15,179 bases of DNA from JBDKGV01 sp039798005 (GTDB lineage: Bacteria > Fibrobacterota > Fibrobacteria > UBA5070): the NCBI GenBank assembly GCA_039798005.1, contig JBDKGV010000072.1, positions 1 through 15,179 of the forward strand. Reading direction: 5' to 3'. This document shows positions 6,140 to 12,590 of the stretch, one piece after another. A program made the position numbers and the translations under genes. Position 1 is the stretch's first letter; every line of letters starts with the position of its first letter. The notes below the pieces were generated by a model. The model saw only the letters and a list, made by a program, of their open reading frames with translations, was not told where the DNA came from and did not search any database.

Positions 6140-6631
6140 TCACGCCCCCAGAATGCACACTTCCTTGGCCGCCTTCCCAAAATCGCGGTCGTGCGTGACC
6201 AGAGCATCGGCGCCGTTTCCCAGGCACGCGGCCAACTGGAAGGCATCGGGCAGGCGCAAGCCATAGCGCCCTCGCAAACGGGAGGCGCGGGCCGCCATGC
6301 CCGCATCCAAGTCGACCACCTTCCAGCCCAAACCTTCGCGCAAGGCATGCTCGTAGCGTTCCGCCAGAGCCTCCTTGCCCGCTTTCCATGGGCCGGCCAG
6401 CACTTCGGCCACCGTGATCGGCGTGATCAAGATCCGAACGCGCCCACTTTCGGCGGCTTGCAGGAGCGGCCAAAAAAGCGGTAGGAACGCGCGATTGTCC
6501 TCAAGCAGATAGATGACCGGCGCGGTGTCCAGCACGACCGTGGCCGTCCAAGGCAGGCGGGCCAGCAACGCCTCGCCCCGTTCCCGCATTTCGTTTTCGG
6601 AGTGGTGCAAAGCGGCATTCTTCACTCCCAT
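6140..6631 (-). CDS. vapC: VapC-like PIN-domain toxin
   Basis: This PIN-domain protein is predicted to be a metal-dependent ribonuclease and the toxin of a type II toxin-antitoxin pair. The acidic active-site set is visible: D35 in VVLDTAPVIYLLE, E76 in TVAEVLAG, D129 in LPDAFQLA and D148 in THDRDF. The 163-aa length with start ATG 6631 is somewhat longer than typical VapC because of about 30 residues before the first strand. That ATG overlaps the antitoxin stop by 10 nt. A GTG at 6625 would instead give a 4-nt GTGA overlap with AGGA 6 nt upstream, and may be the true start. A longer start at 6673 is unlikely because it lies deep in the antitoxin gene. No catalytic residue is missing, so the toxin looks intact. 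Confidence 0.88.
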   Translation of the reverse strand: MGVKNAALHHSENEMRERGEALLARLPWTATVVLDTAPVIYLLEDNRAFLPLFWPLLQAAESGRVRILITPITVAEVLAGPWKAGKEALAERYEHALREGLGWKVVDLDAGMAARASRLRGRYGLRLPDAFQLAACLGNGADALVTHDRDFGKAAKEVCILGA

Positions 6632-6885
6632 TCCTCGCGCATTCCTTTCACATGGGAACGCGCATCGCCCCACAACCCGTGCCCGCTGCCGCGCAGCGAA
6701 TCAAGTGTCGTTCGTTGGGCTGGACGCCGCAAGGAAAGCGGCCCCAGAAGCGCCACCGGACGCCCACGCCGCGAGATCACCGTTTCGATTCCGGCCTCGG
6801 CAGCTTCCAAAATGGCCGGGAACCGTTCTCGGGCCCGGGCCACCGAGAGATCCTCATTCGATTCCATTTCATCATTCATGTACAT
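6622..6885 (-). CDS. Phd/YefM-family antitoxin
   Basis: This 87-aa protein (up to; start uncertain) has the Phd/YefM prevent-host-death pattern. Residues about 12-45 show LSVARARERFPAILEAAEAG followed by ETVISRRGRPVALLGPL, the beta-hairpin DNA-binding fold. The charged C-terminus (GDARSHVKGMREEWE) would wrap and inhibit the toxin. It directly precedes and overlaps the PIN-domain gene, the standard antitoxin-first order. Possible starts are ATG 6885, 6879 and 6867; none has a strong Shine-Dalgarno. The operator palindrome (6879-6893) overlaps the first two, which favours a start at 6879 or 6867. Autorepression by the antitoxin or the complex is expected for the family. Confidence 0.87.
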   Translation of the reverse strand: MYMNDEMESNEDLSVARARERFPAILEAAEAGIETVISRRGRPVALLGPLSLRRPAQRTTLDSLRGSGHGLWGDARSHVKGMREEWE

Positions 6886-6893
6886 AATGTACA
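6879..6893. promoter_or_regulatory. Palindromic operator of the Phd/VapC toxin-antitoxin operon
   Basis: TGTACAT-A-ATGTACA is a perfect 7-bp inverted repeat with a 1-nt centre at the antitoxin start. A -10-like TACATT (minus strand, 6892-6887) lies inside it, with TTGTGC 18 bp further upstream, so binding would block RNA polymerase. Type II antitoxins commonly bind such sites. The assignment rests on position and symmetry. Confidence 0.65.
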
Positions 6894-6924
6894 GAATCCC
6901 CTAATCCCAGCACAAGTTCTTTTT

Positions 6925-8175
6925 TCAACCCAGCCCAGGCACCTCCGGGTCGGGCTCGATTCCTGTGGGCCAGTACTCCAACCGCCCTTGGACATGGAGG
7001 CGACGCATCGCCTCCCCCACGGTATGAAAGCTCCCGCACACCACCAAAGGCATGCCCTCCGCCTTCGCTTGGGCCACCGCCGCTTCCCATGCGTCCGCAG
7101 CCTCAAGGTGCGCCGTTCCCCCAAAGGCCTCCGCCAGAGTCTCAGGCCTGGCCGCCCGGGGCGTTGCCAGCGGCAGCCAATGGCAAGCAAAAGCCCTGGG
7201 CACCAGCATCCCCAGCACTTCGCGCCAATCCTTGTCGGCCATGCACCCGAAAAGCAGCACGAACGGTTCGTCCCCGACGGTCTCGATCAAGGCGCCGATC
7301 GCCTGCGGGTTGTGCCCCACATCCAAAAGCACTTCGGGAACCCCGGCAATCCGCTGTGCCCGGCCCGGCCAGACCATTTGCGCAAAGGCCGCGCGCACCG
7401 CCGCAACCTCGGGAACACGCCCGAGCATTTGCGTGGCCGCACTCCAGGCAAGGGAAAGGTTCCCTTCCTGGTGCTCCCCGGCAAGGGGCGGATCCAAGGG
7501 CGCATAGGCCAGGCAATCCACCACCGGCGCACCGGCCTCTGCTGCGGCATTTAACAGAATCTGTCGTAGGTTCAGATTCAGCTCGCACGTGAAGACCGGC
7601 TTGCCCGGCCGCATGGCCGCGATCTTCTCGGCCCAGATCTTCTCCACGGTATCGCCCAGCAGTTGCGTATGATCCAGGTCCACCCCGGTCAGCACCAAAC
7701 CTTCGGCCGGCAAGGCCGTCACCGAATCAAGCCGCCCCCCAAGCCCCGTCTCCAGCACCGCGATCTCCACACCCCGCTCCACGAACCACAGCACGGCAAG
7801 AGCGGTGCAGATCTCGAAGAAGGTGGCCCCCGTCGCTTCGGCTTCCGGACGGATCCGACGCGCAAGCCGCACGAAATCAGTCTCGGGCATGGCCTCGTCG
7901 CCGATCACGAAGCGCTCGCGCACGCACACCAGATGCGGCGAGGTGAAGAGTCCCGCCCGCATTCCTTGAGAAGTCAGGATCGTCTGCAGCATCCGCGAAG
8001 TGCTGCCTTTGCCGTTGGTGCCGGCGATCTGGATCGAGCGCAGGGCGGCTTGAGGATCGCCCAGTCGCGCCATCAGTTCGCGCGTGGTCTCAAGGCCCGG
8101 CTTCATGCCCAAACGGGTGCGTCCGACCATCCATCCCAGAAGGTCCAGATATTCCTCTCGAGTGCTTGCAGTCAT
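6925..8175 (-). CDS. folC: Bifunctional dihydrofolate synthase / folylpolyglutamate synthase
   Basis: FolC adds glutamate to dihydropteroate and to folates, using ATP, in the cytoplasm. The 416-aa sequence has the Mur-ligase-type P-loop GTNGKGS (52-58), the SPH motif (79-81), the signature ETGLGGRLDS (142-151), DHT (168-170) and a lysine in WAEKIAAM (K184) matching the usual carbamylated position. The C-terminal domain carries WPGRAQ (269-274) and DVGHNP (285-290). The length is normal for the family. ATG 8175 is chosen because family proteins start just before the YLDLLGWM segment. The frame extends to 8292, but that part overlaps the structured leader and has no family similarity. No strong Shine-Dalgarno precedes 8175. 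A hairpin-rich region lies just upstream. The toxin-antitoxin pair follows 39 nt downstream on the same strand with its own operator. Confidence 0.94.
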   Translation of the reverse strand: MTASTREEYLDLLGWMVGRTRLGMKPGLETTRELMARLGDPQAALRSIQIAGTNGKGSTSRMLQTILTSQGMRAGLFTSPHLVCVRERFVIGDEAMPETDFVRLARRIRPEAEATGATFFEICTALAVLWFVERGVEIAVLETGLGGRLDSVTALPAEGLVLTGVDLDHTQLLGDTVEKIWAEKIAAMRPGKPVFTCELNLNLRQILLNAAAEAGAPVVDCLAYAPLDPPLAGEHQEGNLSLAWSAATQMLGRVPEVAAVRAAFAQMVWPGRAQRIAGVPEVLLDVGHNPQAIGALIETVGDEPFVLLFGCMADKDWREVLGMLVPRAFACHWLPLATPRAARPETLAEAFGGTAHLEAADAWEAAVAQAKAEGMPLVVCGSFHTVGEAMRRLHVQGRLEYWPTGIEPDPEVPGLG

Positions 8176-8185
8176 GAGGGGAATC

Positions 8186-8297
8186 AAGATGCAAAGAAAC
8201 CTGCCGCAAGGGGCGCGTCGTCTTCGAACCTCTGGTATCGAAGAATAGGCCCTCAGCTGTCGAGGGCGAGGTTCCCACTGCAAGGTGGGCATCCTTT
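8186..8297 (-). promoter_or_regulatory. Structured leader candidate upstream of folC
   Basis: Three adjacent inverted repeats lie 46-114 nt upstream of the folC ATG. They are TCTTCGA/TCGAAGA (8221-8227 with 8238-8244), GCCCTC/GAGGGC (8249-8254 with 8262-8267) and CCCAC/GTGGG (8274-8278 with 8285-8289). A longer pairing between about 8186-8192 (AAGATGC) and 8289-8296 (GCATCCTT) could enclose all three. This looks like a multi-hairpin 5'-UTR, possibly a cis-regulatory RNA for folC. It does not match any riboswitch consensus that I can recall, including the tetrahydrofolate and ZTP classes. Confidence 0.35.
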
Positions 8298-8644
8298 CCC
8301 CCGGAGCTTACAACCTTGGTAACAAACATCAGGTCGAAGCACCAGCACCCGCATGCGGCAGGCATAATGGAAGATACGCGGAAACACCCACACGCGCAAC
8401 CCTTGACGAAGGAATCTTGGGGCCTTCTCCGGCCCTGCTCGCCTGACGGCTCATCGGGCCTCCTCGGTCCGCCATCCATTGCCTCCGTCGGCTTCACCGG
8501 AGTCGTCCTGCATTGGCGGCCCTGCGGGGTCCCGCCGCTTCGCGCGACGGTCCGGGGCAGCCAACGGTCCCGGCCGCCCGCGATCTATCTTTGAGCGCAT
8601 CGGGACTTCCCCCCAACCGACTCCGCAAACCGAAAAGGCACCCT
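8298..8644. other. Non-coding stretch between folC leader and lipoprotein gene
   Basis: I see no convincing gene in this part of the 469-nt gap. The open frames that cross it have no recognisable protein features, no good ribosome sites and atypical composition. Visible elements are a perfect palindrome CCGCATGCGG (8349-8358), a small hairpin GGGCC/GGCCC (8420-8424 with 8431-8435), and the GC-rich inverted repeat at 8513-8564. A -10-like TATCTT near 8586-8591 has no good -35 partner. AAGG at about 8635-8638 is the ribosome site of the next gene. Confidence 0.5.
8513..8564. repeat. REP-like imperfect inverted repeat
   Basis: TTGGCGGCCCTG (8513-8524) and CGGGGCAGCCAA (8553-8564) form an imperfect 12-bp inverted repeat. 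The 28-nt interior also contains complementary CCGCCG and CGACGG segments around CTTCGCG. The whole could fold into one long GC-rich hairpin. Location in a non-coding gap and overall shape resemble repetitive extragenic palindromes. Only one copy is seen here, so repetitiveness is untested. Confidence 0.4.
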
Positions 8645-9583
8645 ATGCGCAAACCCTCGATTCTCTCGGCCTCCCTCGCTGCCCTCGTCCTGTCCCTGTC
8701 CGCTTGCGATGGGGACGGAGATGCCACCGGTACATCTGGCAACGGAACCAACGGCGACTGGGACACGACCTACAGCGTGGCCTACCGCAAGCTCAATGAC
8801 ACGTTGTTCGTGACTGCAGGCGATACCGAGAAAGTCCACATCACTCGCCAATGCCGCTTGGACCGCTCCGTGACTCCAGCGACTGTGAAACTTTTCGTCG
8901 ACTCCGCCCAAGTAAGCCATCAGGACGACACGATGAGCGTTCACGCCAGCGCCACCACGCTGCTCGTGTATGGCTACACCAGAACCTTGCCATCGGGCAC
9001 AACCTACGTCACGCGCAGCATGTACGATCGCGTCGGAACCGGGACCGGTTATCTCGGGACTTGGAATCCAGCGGCACGCGATTCCATCCGCGCCATGAAC
9101 GGCCCGGACGACGACACCGCGATCCTGCGCATGCGGGCGGAAAGCGCCAAGTGGGAGAGCCAGCTCAAGTCCATCGGATCACTCACGCAGATCCAGTTCA
9201 CCAATGAAGCGATTGTGATCCGCCTCAAATTCGGTCCCGCCGCCAGACTCATCGCCTGCTACTGGGAACGGTACAGCGCGGATTACTACACGATTACCGC
9301 CACAGCCACCTCTGACAACAGCCTCACCTACACCAGCACCAAGACCGGGGAAGTCGTTACCGCCACAGTCACCGCCAATGGTGCCATTGCCTACTCCAGC
9401 ACCAACCCCAAGCGTGCGCCCTACACCGAGATCAACAATCCGACGACGGTCTCGCAGTGCCCTACCGATCCTTGGTTTGACACCTTCCAGTCGGAGAATT
9501 CCAACTGGCAAGCCTTCGGTCGCGTGAGCGGAATTGTCACCTCATCCAGGCCCGTCTTCCTCCGCAACCCTACGCGATTCTGA
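8645..9583 (+). CDS. Hypothetical lipoprotein (312 aa)
   Basis: No family was recognised. The N-terminus is a clear type II signal peptide: MRK, a hydrophobic stretch, and a lipobox LSAC with lipid-attachment Cys at residue 21. An acidic, Gly/Thr-rich linker (residues 22-40) follows. The remainder is rich in Thr, Ser, Tyr and short beta-prone stretches, for example TITATATSDNSLTYTSTKTG. This suggests a beta-rich outer-membrane or periplasmic lipoprotein. The ATG at 8645 has AAGG 6-7 nt upstream. The longer frame from 8513 lacks the signal at its start and is rejected. The gene is tail-to-tail with the TPR-like gene, with only 22 nt between stops. There is no neighbour that explains its role. 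Confidence 0.8.
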   Translation: MRKPSILSASLAALVLSLSACDGDGDATGTSGNGTNGDWDTTYSVAYRKLNDTLFVTAGDTEKVHITRQCRLDRSVTPATVKLFVDSAQVSHQDDTMSVHASATTLLVYGYTRTLPSGTTYVTRSMYDRVGTGTGYLGTWNPAARDSIRAMNGPDDDTAILRMRAESAKWESQLKSIGSLTQIQFTNEAIVIRLKFGPAARLIACYWERYSADYYTITATATSDNSLTYTSTKTGEVVTATVTANGAIAYSSTNPKRAPYTEINNPTTVSQCPTDPWFDTFQSENSNWQAFGRVSGIVTSSRPVFLRNPTRF

Positions 9584-9605
9584 GCGTATCACCAATCGGA
9601 GCCGT

Positions 9606-10103
9606 TCAGCCTTCGGACTGGGCTTCCTTGGCCACTCCTGCGGCCGCGGCCAGCTCAGCTTCCTTGCCGGGCCTCTCGCCCACGGCCAAGCGCGCCATGT
9701 GGAGCGCGTCCTTGTACTCCTGTTTGTCGCTGATGGGCAGGAGTCGTTCTTCAAGGATCTTGCGCGCGGAATCGGGAAGCTCCAGATCCACCAAGAAGAT
9801 CTGCACCGACTGCCACAGGGCATCTTCGTCCGCCGGGTCGTCGCGCAGGATATCCTCGTAGCGCAGCAGGGCCATCTGCGGCTCGCGGATGAGCTGGAGC
9901 GCCATGGCCCAGAGCATCAAGGCAGAGCGACGCTCCGGCCCGGTCAGAAACGCCCGGATCCCTTCCACGGCCCGTTCGACCTGGATGTCGGCCTTGGAGT
10001 CCTCCCCTTCGGCATAGAGATCGATGGCATGGGCAAGCTTGGCTTCAAGCTCGGCGAGTTCGGGCGATAGAGTCGATGTGTCCACAAACGGGCAAGGTAG
10101 CAA
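9606..10103 (-). CDS. TPR-like hypothetical protein
   Basis: The predicted product of up to 165 aa is entirely helical in appearance. It has tetratricopeptide-like repeats around ALMLWAMALQLIREPQMALLRYEDILRDDP, where the short pattern is ALxLIREPxxALxxYExIL, and around DALWQSVQIFLVDLELPDSARKIL. There is no signal peptide or membrane helix, so it is probably cytoplasmic and mediates protein contacts. The start is uncertain: TTG at 10103 and GTG at 10085 are candidates and neither has a good Shine-Dalgarno. It follows the lipoprotein gene by 24 nt on the same strand, so it is probably the last gene of the TIGR02147 regulator operon. No specific function can be assigned. Confidence 0.68.
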   Translation of the reverse strand: MLPCPFVDTSTLSPELAELEAKLAHAIDLYAEGEDSKADIQVERAVEGIRAFLTGPERRSALMLWAMALQLIREPQMALLRYEDILRDDPADEDALWQSVQIFLVDLELPDSARKILEERLLPISDKQEYKDALHMARLAVGERPGKEAELAAAAGVAKEAQSEG

Positions 10104-10127
10104 TGACGCGCCCGCGAAGGCCTGGCT

Positions 10128-10799
10128 TCAGTCGGCGCAGAGCACCGATCCGTCGTTCTTTCGCCTCAGCTTCCCAGAGGCGTCGAGTTGCGCATGGCAG
10201 CCGGCCGCAGTCCGCCAAAGCGGGGTCAGATCGAATTCCACTCGGCCTGTGAGCGGCAGGGAATCCAAGAAGCGCACCCCCCTGTCCGTCCCCGTTTGCG
10301 GACGCAGGGCCACGGTCCAGCGCAGCGAGGGCGCCACGATGCAGGCGCTTGCTTTTCGCTCCCGGCCAGCAATGCCCGTCCCTGCGATGCCCGTGCCGGG
10401 AAGGGACAGCTCGAAACCGCGATCGGTGCTGTCCGTCAGCTCCAAGCACACGTCTTGAAGGAACTGCACCTTGGGGGGAAGGCTCGACCCGGGGAAGGAA
10501 AGCCAGATCCCTTGAGTGCTGTCGGGCTTGAGGATCGTCAGGACCACCGCTTGTGCCGGGGCCATCGCTTTCAGCGAGTCCGGTTGGGCCAAGGTATCCT
10601 GGGCAAGGATCGAATCGGGCTCTCCCGGAAACCGCAAGAATCCGGCCCGCCGCTGCGTCACGACCACGCGCCCCACGGGGGGCCCGACCGAAATCTCCTG
10701 ATCTTGCGTGCCCACCCGGCTCCCGCTCACATCGTCCACCGGATTCGCGCATCCGGCCACAAGCGCGCCAACCAAGAGGACAGGGGCCAAAGGTCTCAT
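10128..10799 (-). CDS. Hypothetical lipoprotein coupled to a TIGR02147 regulator
   Basis: The 223-aa product begins with a lipoprotein signal peptide (MRPLAPVLLVGALVAGC) and lipobox LVAGC with the lipidated Cys at 17. The mature part has no family that I recognise. It contains a perfect peptide duplication GTGIA-GTGIA (135-144), encoded by a 15-nt tandem repeat (10369-10398), and four cysteines at 118, 153, 201 and 221 that may pair in the periplasm. The ATG overlaps the TGA of the upstream regulator gene (10796-10799, ATGA), so expression is probably coupled. The frame is open far upstream, but the signal peptide fixes the start at 10799. Its pairing with the regulator suggests that it is a target or partner of that regulator. 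Confidence 0.82.
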   Translation of the reverse strand: MRPLAPVLLVGALVAGCANPVDDVSGSRVGTQDQEISVGPPVGRVVVTQRRAGFLRFPGEPDSILAQDTLAQPDSLKAMAPAQAVVLTILKPDSTQGIWLSFPGSSLPPKVQFLQDVCLELTDSTDRGFELSLPGTGIAGTGIAGRERKASACIVAPSLRWTVALRPQTGTDRGVRFLDSLPLTGRVEFDLTPLWRTAAGCHAQLDASGKLRRKNDGSVLCAD

Positions 10800-11620
10800 G
10801 AGAGTGCTCCGGACAGGGGAAAGAGCTGCAGGTTGACTTGGGTGATTTCCTGGGCCGGCAAGGCGTCGTTCAGGGCGATCTCCACCACTTCGCGCCGGAA
10901 CTGCAGGAAGCGCTCCCGAATGCGCTGCGCCGCTTCGGAGCTGACGGCCAGCGTCTCGCTCATGGCCAGGCGACGGGAGGCATCGACACGCTCGTGCGCC
11001 GTCTTCCCAAGATCGATCATCTGTTCGCGAAAGCCCCGGATCACCCACGGGCCGGTGCGGGCATCGCCCAGGAGATTGGAGTCGGTCGGCTTCCAGAAGC
11101 CGCGCGCATCCTTTGCGATCAGCTTCAATTCCTTCAAGGTGGAAAGACCCCGGCGCAGCTCCTCAAGCGAAGGGGACGGAGTCAGGAAGTCCCGCACCGA
11201 GGCAAGGTCGGCATCGACCTCCAGGCAGGTCAAGGCCTGATGCAACGCCACATGGATCCACGATTCGTAGAACCGGCTGCGGGCCGCCTCCAAGCGCCGA
11301 GGCCCTTGAAGACACAACCCCTGAAGCACCTGCTCCAGGCGTCGCTTCTCGCCATCGGAGGTCGCATGGGTGAACTCCACCAAGGCCCGGAAATAGGTCG
11401 CCTCACGCAGATTCAGACCAAGGGCCCGCACGAAGCCATCCAGGTAGCGCTCGGTGAGGTTGCGCTTTCCCTGCACCAGAAGCGGCACCAGCGCCGTGCT
11501 GGTGTATCCCGCCTTGCGCGCGAAGACCCGGTGCGAAAAGCGCGGTTCACAAGCCTTCCGCGCCAGGAACCAATCGCGCAGGAAGTCGCGATAGCTTCGA
11601 TAGGATTCCAGATCCGGCAT
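10796..11620 (-). CDS. TIGR02147-family regulator (DUF4423-like)
   Basis: This 274-aa protein matches the TIGR02147 family, which is expanded in Fibrobacter and also found in some Deltaproteobacteria-type genomes. The N-terminus MPDLESYRSYRDFLRDWF is the family start. Residues about 29-70 (SHRVFARKAGYTS through GKRNLTERYLDGFVRALGL) look like an XRE-type helix-turn-helix, and the remainder is helical. The likely role is DNA-binding regulation; that is inference from the fold. The start at 11620 gives the usual family length. A second ATG two codons earlier (11626) is possible. The frame to 11713 adds an unrelated Cys-rich stretch and is rejected. The gene is divergent from lipoprotein 11734 and overlaps lipoprotein 10128-10799 by 4 nt. 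TGTAARCA repeats lie immediately upstream. Confidence 0.88.
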   Translation of the reverse strand: MPDLESYRSYRDFLRDWFLARKACEPRFSHRVFARKAGYTSTALVPLLVQGKRNLTERYLDGFVRALGLNLREATYFRALVEFTHATSDGEKRRLEQVLQGLCLQGPRRLEAARSRFYESWIHVALHQALTCLEVDADLASVRDFLTPSPSLEELRRGLSTLKELKLIAKDARGFWKPTDSNLLGDARTGPWVIRGFREQMIDLGKTAHERVDASRRLAMSETLAVSSEAAQRIRERFLQFRREVVEIALNDALPAQEITQVNLQLFPLSGALS

Positions 11621-11624
11621 CTCC

Positions 11625-11646
11625 ATATGTAAACAATATGTAAGCA
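11625..11646. promoter_or_regulatory. 11-bp tandem repeat, candidate regulator binding site
   Basis: ATATGTAAACA (11625-11635) is followed immediately by ATATGTAAGCA (11636-11646), a tandem direct repeat with 10 of 11 matches and a period near one helical turn. A third TGTAAACA lies at 11703-11710. These sites occupy the divergent region: the tandem pair starts 5 nt upstream of the regulator ATG, and the single site is 24 nt upstream of the lipoprotein ATG at 11734. This arrangement fits autoregulation by the TIGR02147 protein. A -35-like TTGACC (11669-11674) faces the lipoprotein gene but lacks a good -10. Confidence 0.5.
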
Positions 11647-11733
11647 AAATCTCGATTTCGCAGCACTTTTGACCATGCACGAAGAAGACATTCCTGCCAT
11701 CTTGTAAACACACGCCGCAACCGGGAGACTGCC

Positions 11734-12555
11734 ATGAGACCGTTCAAATCCACCCTCGCCCTTGGGATCGCCCTCGCCTTGCTTTCGGCTTGCGATGCCT
11801 CCCAACTGGTCCAAAGCCAAGAGATCCAATCCGCTCCCGCCTGCCTCTCCGACTCGGCCCAAGCCGGCTGCGTCCTGCGCGAAGGCACCACGTTCCTGGG
11901 CGGATTGGACACGCTTCACCTCGCATCCCGCGGAAGCTCCAAAGACTCGCTCACGGCAGTCGTCGTCTACCCGGCCGGCTGCAGCACCTTCGACGGGATC
12001 GAAAGCCGACGCTCGGGGGACACGCTCTTTGTCGCCGCACGACACTTCCTTCCCACGCCGGCGAAGGACCTGCTCTGTGCCCACGGCAGCGGCTTGGACA
12101 CGATCCGGTTCCAGCTCGATCCGACGCTCATGGCCGGCGTCCGTTGGCTCACCTATGCCAAAGCCGAACCCTACCGTGAATCCCCGCTCGACACCATCAC
12201 CCTGCCCTTCCAGCAGGGCCACGACCAGCGATCCTTCTTCGATACCTTGATCCTGCCCAAGCCTGGAGTCACCGCAGACTCCCTCGCCGCCGTCGTGGTC
12301 TATCCGGCCGGCTGCAACGCCTTCGACCGGCTGGACCAAACGCGCTCCGGCGACACCCTCGATCTCGTCCCGGTCTTCCACACCCCATGGATCGCACCGG
12401 ACATCGAGTGCGCCCACGGCAGCGGCCTGGATACGATCAAGCTTGCCTTCGACCCGTCGCGGCTGGAGGGCATCCGCCACCTCCGCTACCCCAAAGGCCG
12501 CCCCTGGCAGAACGCACCGGACTCGACCATCCTGCAGACTTGGCCCGTTCCTTGA
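11734..12555 (+). CDS. Lipoprotein with duplicated 111-residue unit
   Basis: The 273-aa precursor has a signal peptide and lipobox LLSAC with the lipidated Cys at residue 20. Two copies of one domain follow with an exact 111-residue offset and no gaps in the core: about 55-145 and 166-256. Shared blocks are DTL, DSLxAVVVYPAGC, RSGDTL and CAHGSGLDTI. Each copy keeps two cysteines (C83 and C115; C194 and C226), which probably form an intradomain disulfide. I do not recognise the domain. The start has GGGAG 6 nt upstream of the ATG. The gene is divergent from the TIGR02147 regulator and shares its repeat-bearing intergenic region. It ends 27 nt before the convergent helicase stop. A 355-aa frame on the opposite strand is a shadow. 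Confidence 0.85.
   Translation: MRPFKSTLALGIALALLSACDASQLVQSQEIQSAPACLSDSAQAGCVLREGTTFLGGLDTLHLASRGSSKDSLTAVVVYPAGCSTFDGIESRRSGDTLFVAARHFLPTPAKDLLCAHGSGLDTIRFQLDPTLMAGVRWLTYAKAEPYRESPLDTITLPFQQGHDQRSFFDTLILPKPGVTADSLAAVVVYPAGCNAFDRLDQTRSGDTLDLVPVFHTPWIAPDIECAHGSGLDTIKLAFDPSRLEGIRHLRYPKGRPWQNAPDSTILQTWPVP
11896..12501 (+). repeat. Internal 333-nt tandem duplication in lipoprotein gene
   Basis: The coding regions for residues 55-145 (11896-12168) and 166-256 (12229-12501) are diverged copies offset by 333 nt. Conserved islands encode VVVYPAGC and CAHGSGLDTI. The nucleotide similarity is strongest in those islands and decays elsewhere, so the duplication is old rather than recent. Confidence 0.85.
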
Positions 12556-12559
12556 GCCA

Positions 12560-12590
12560 TTCGCCAGCCACTGGATGGAAGGCTAGCGAA
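12560..12590 (-). terminator. Possible hairpin between convergent lipoprotein and helicase genes
   Basis: TTCGCCAGCC (12560-12569) and GGCTAGCGAA (12581-12590) pair in 9 of 10 positions, and the tenth becomes a G-U wobble on the minus-strand RNA. The stem includes the helicase TAG stop. There is no U-tract on either side, so Rho-independent termination is uncertain. Confidence 0.35.

Noticed and set aside
6652..7554. 300-aa open frame on the + strand opposite folC and the antitoxin
   Set aside because: Arg/Pro/His-rich shadow frame crossing three real minus-strand features.
8210..8235. GGTTCGAA on the minus strand, like a tRNA or tmRNA T-loop
   Set aside because: No acceptor stem, anticodon arm or CCA end can be formed around it. 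The sequence is explained by a local hairpin.
8170..8300. 6S RNA candidate
   Set aside because: A closing stem and a GGTTCGAAG-type segment recall 6S RNA. The element is only about 112 nt long and lacks the large central bubble, so the match is not convincing.
8090..8497. 135-aa Cys-containing open frame on the minus strand upstream of folC
   Set aside because: It overlaps folC, has no Shine-Dalgarno or recognisable domain, and runs through the hairpin-rich leader.
11413..12480. 355-aa open frame on the minus strand across the duplicated lipoprotein
   Set aside because: It is antisense to the lipoprotein and cuts into the regulator gene. Its apparent repeats are just the reverse of the lipoprotein duplication.
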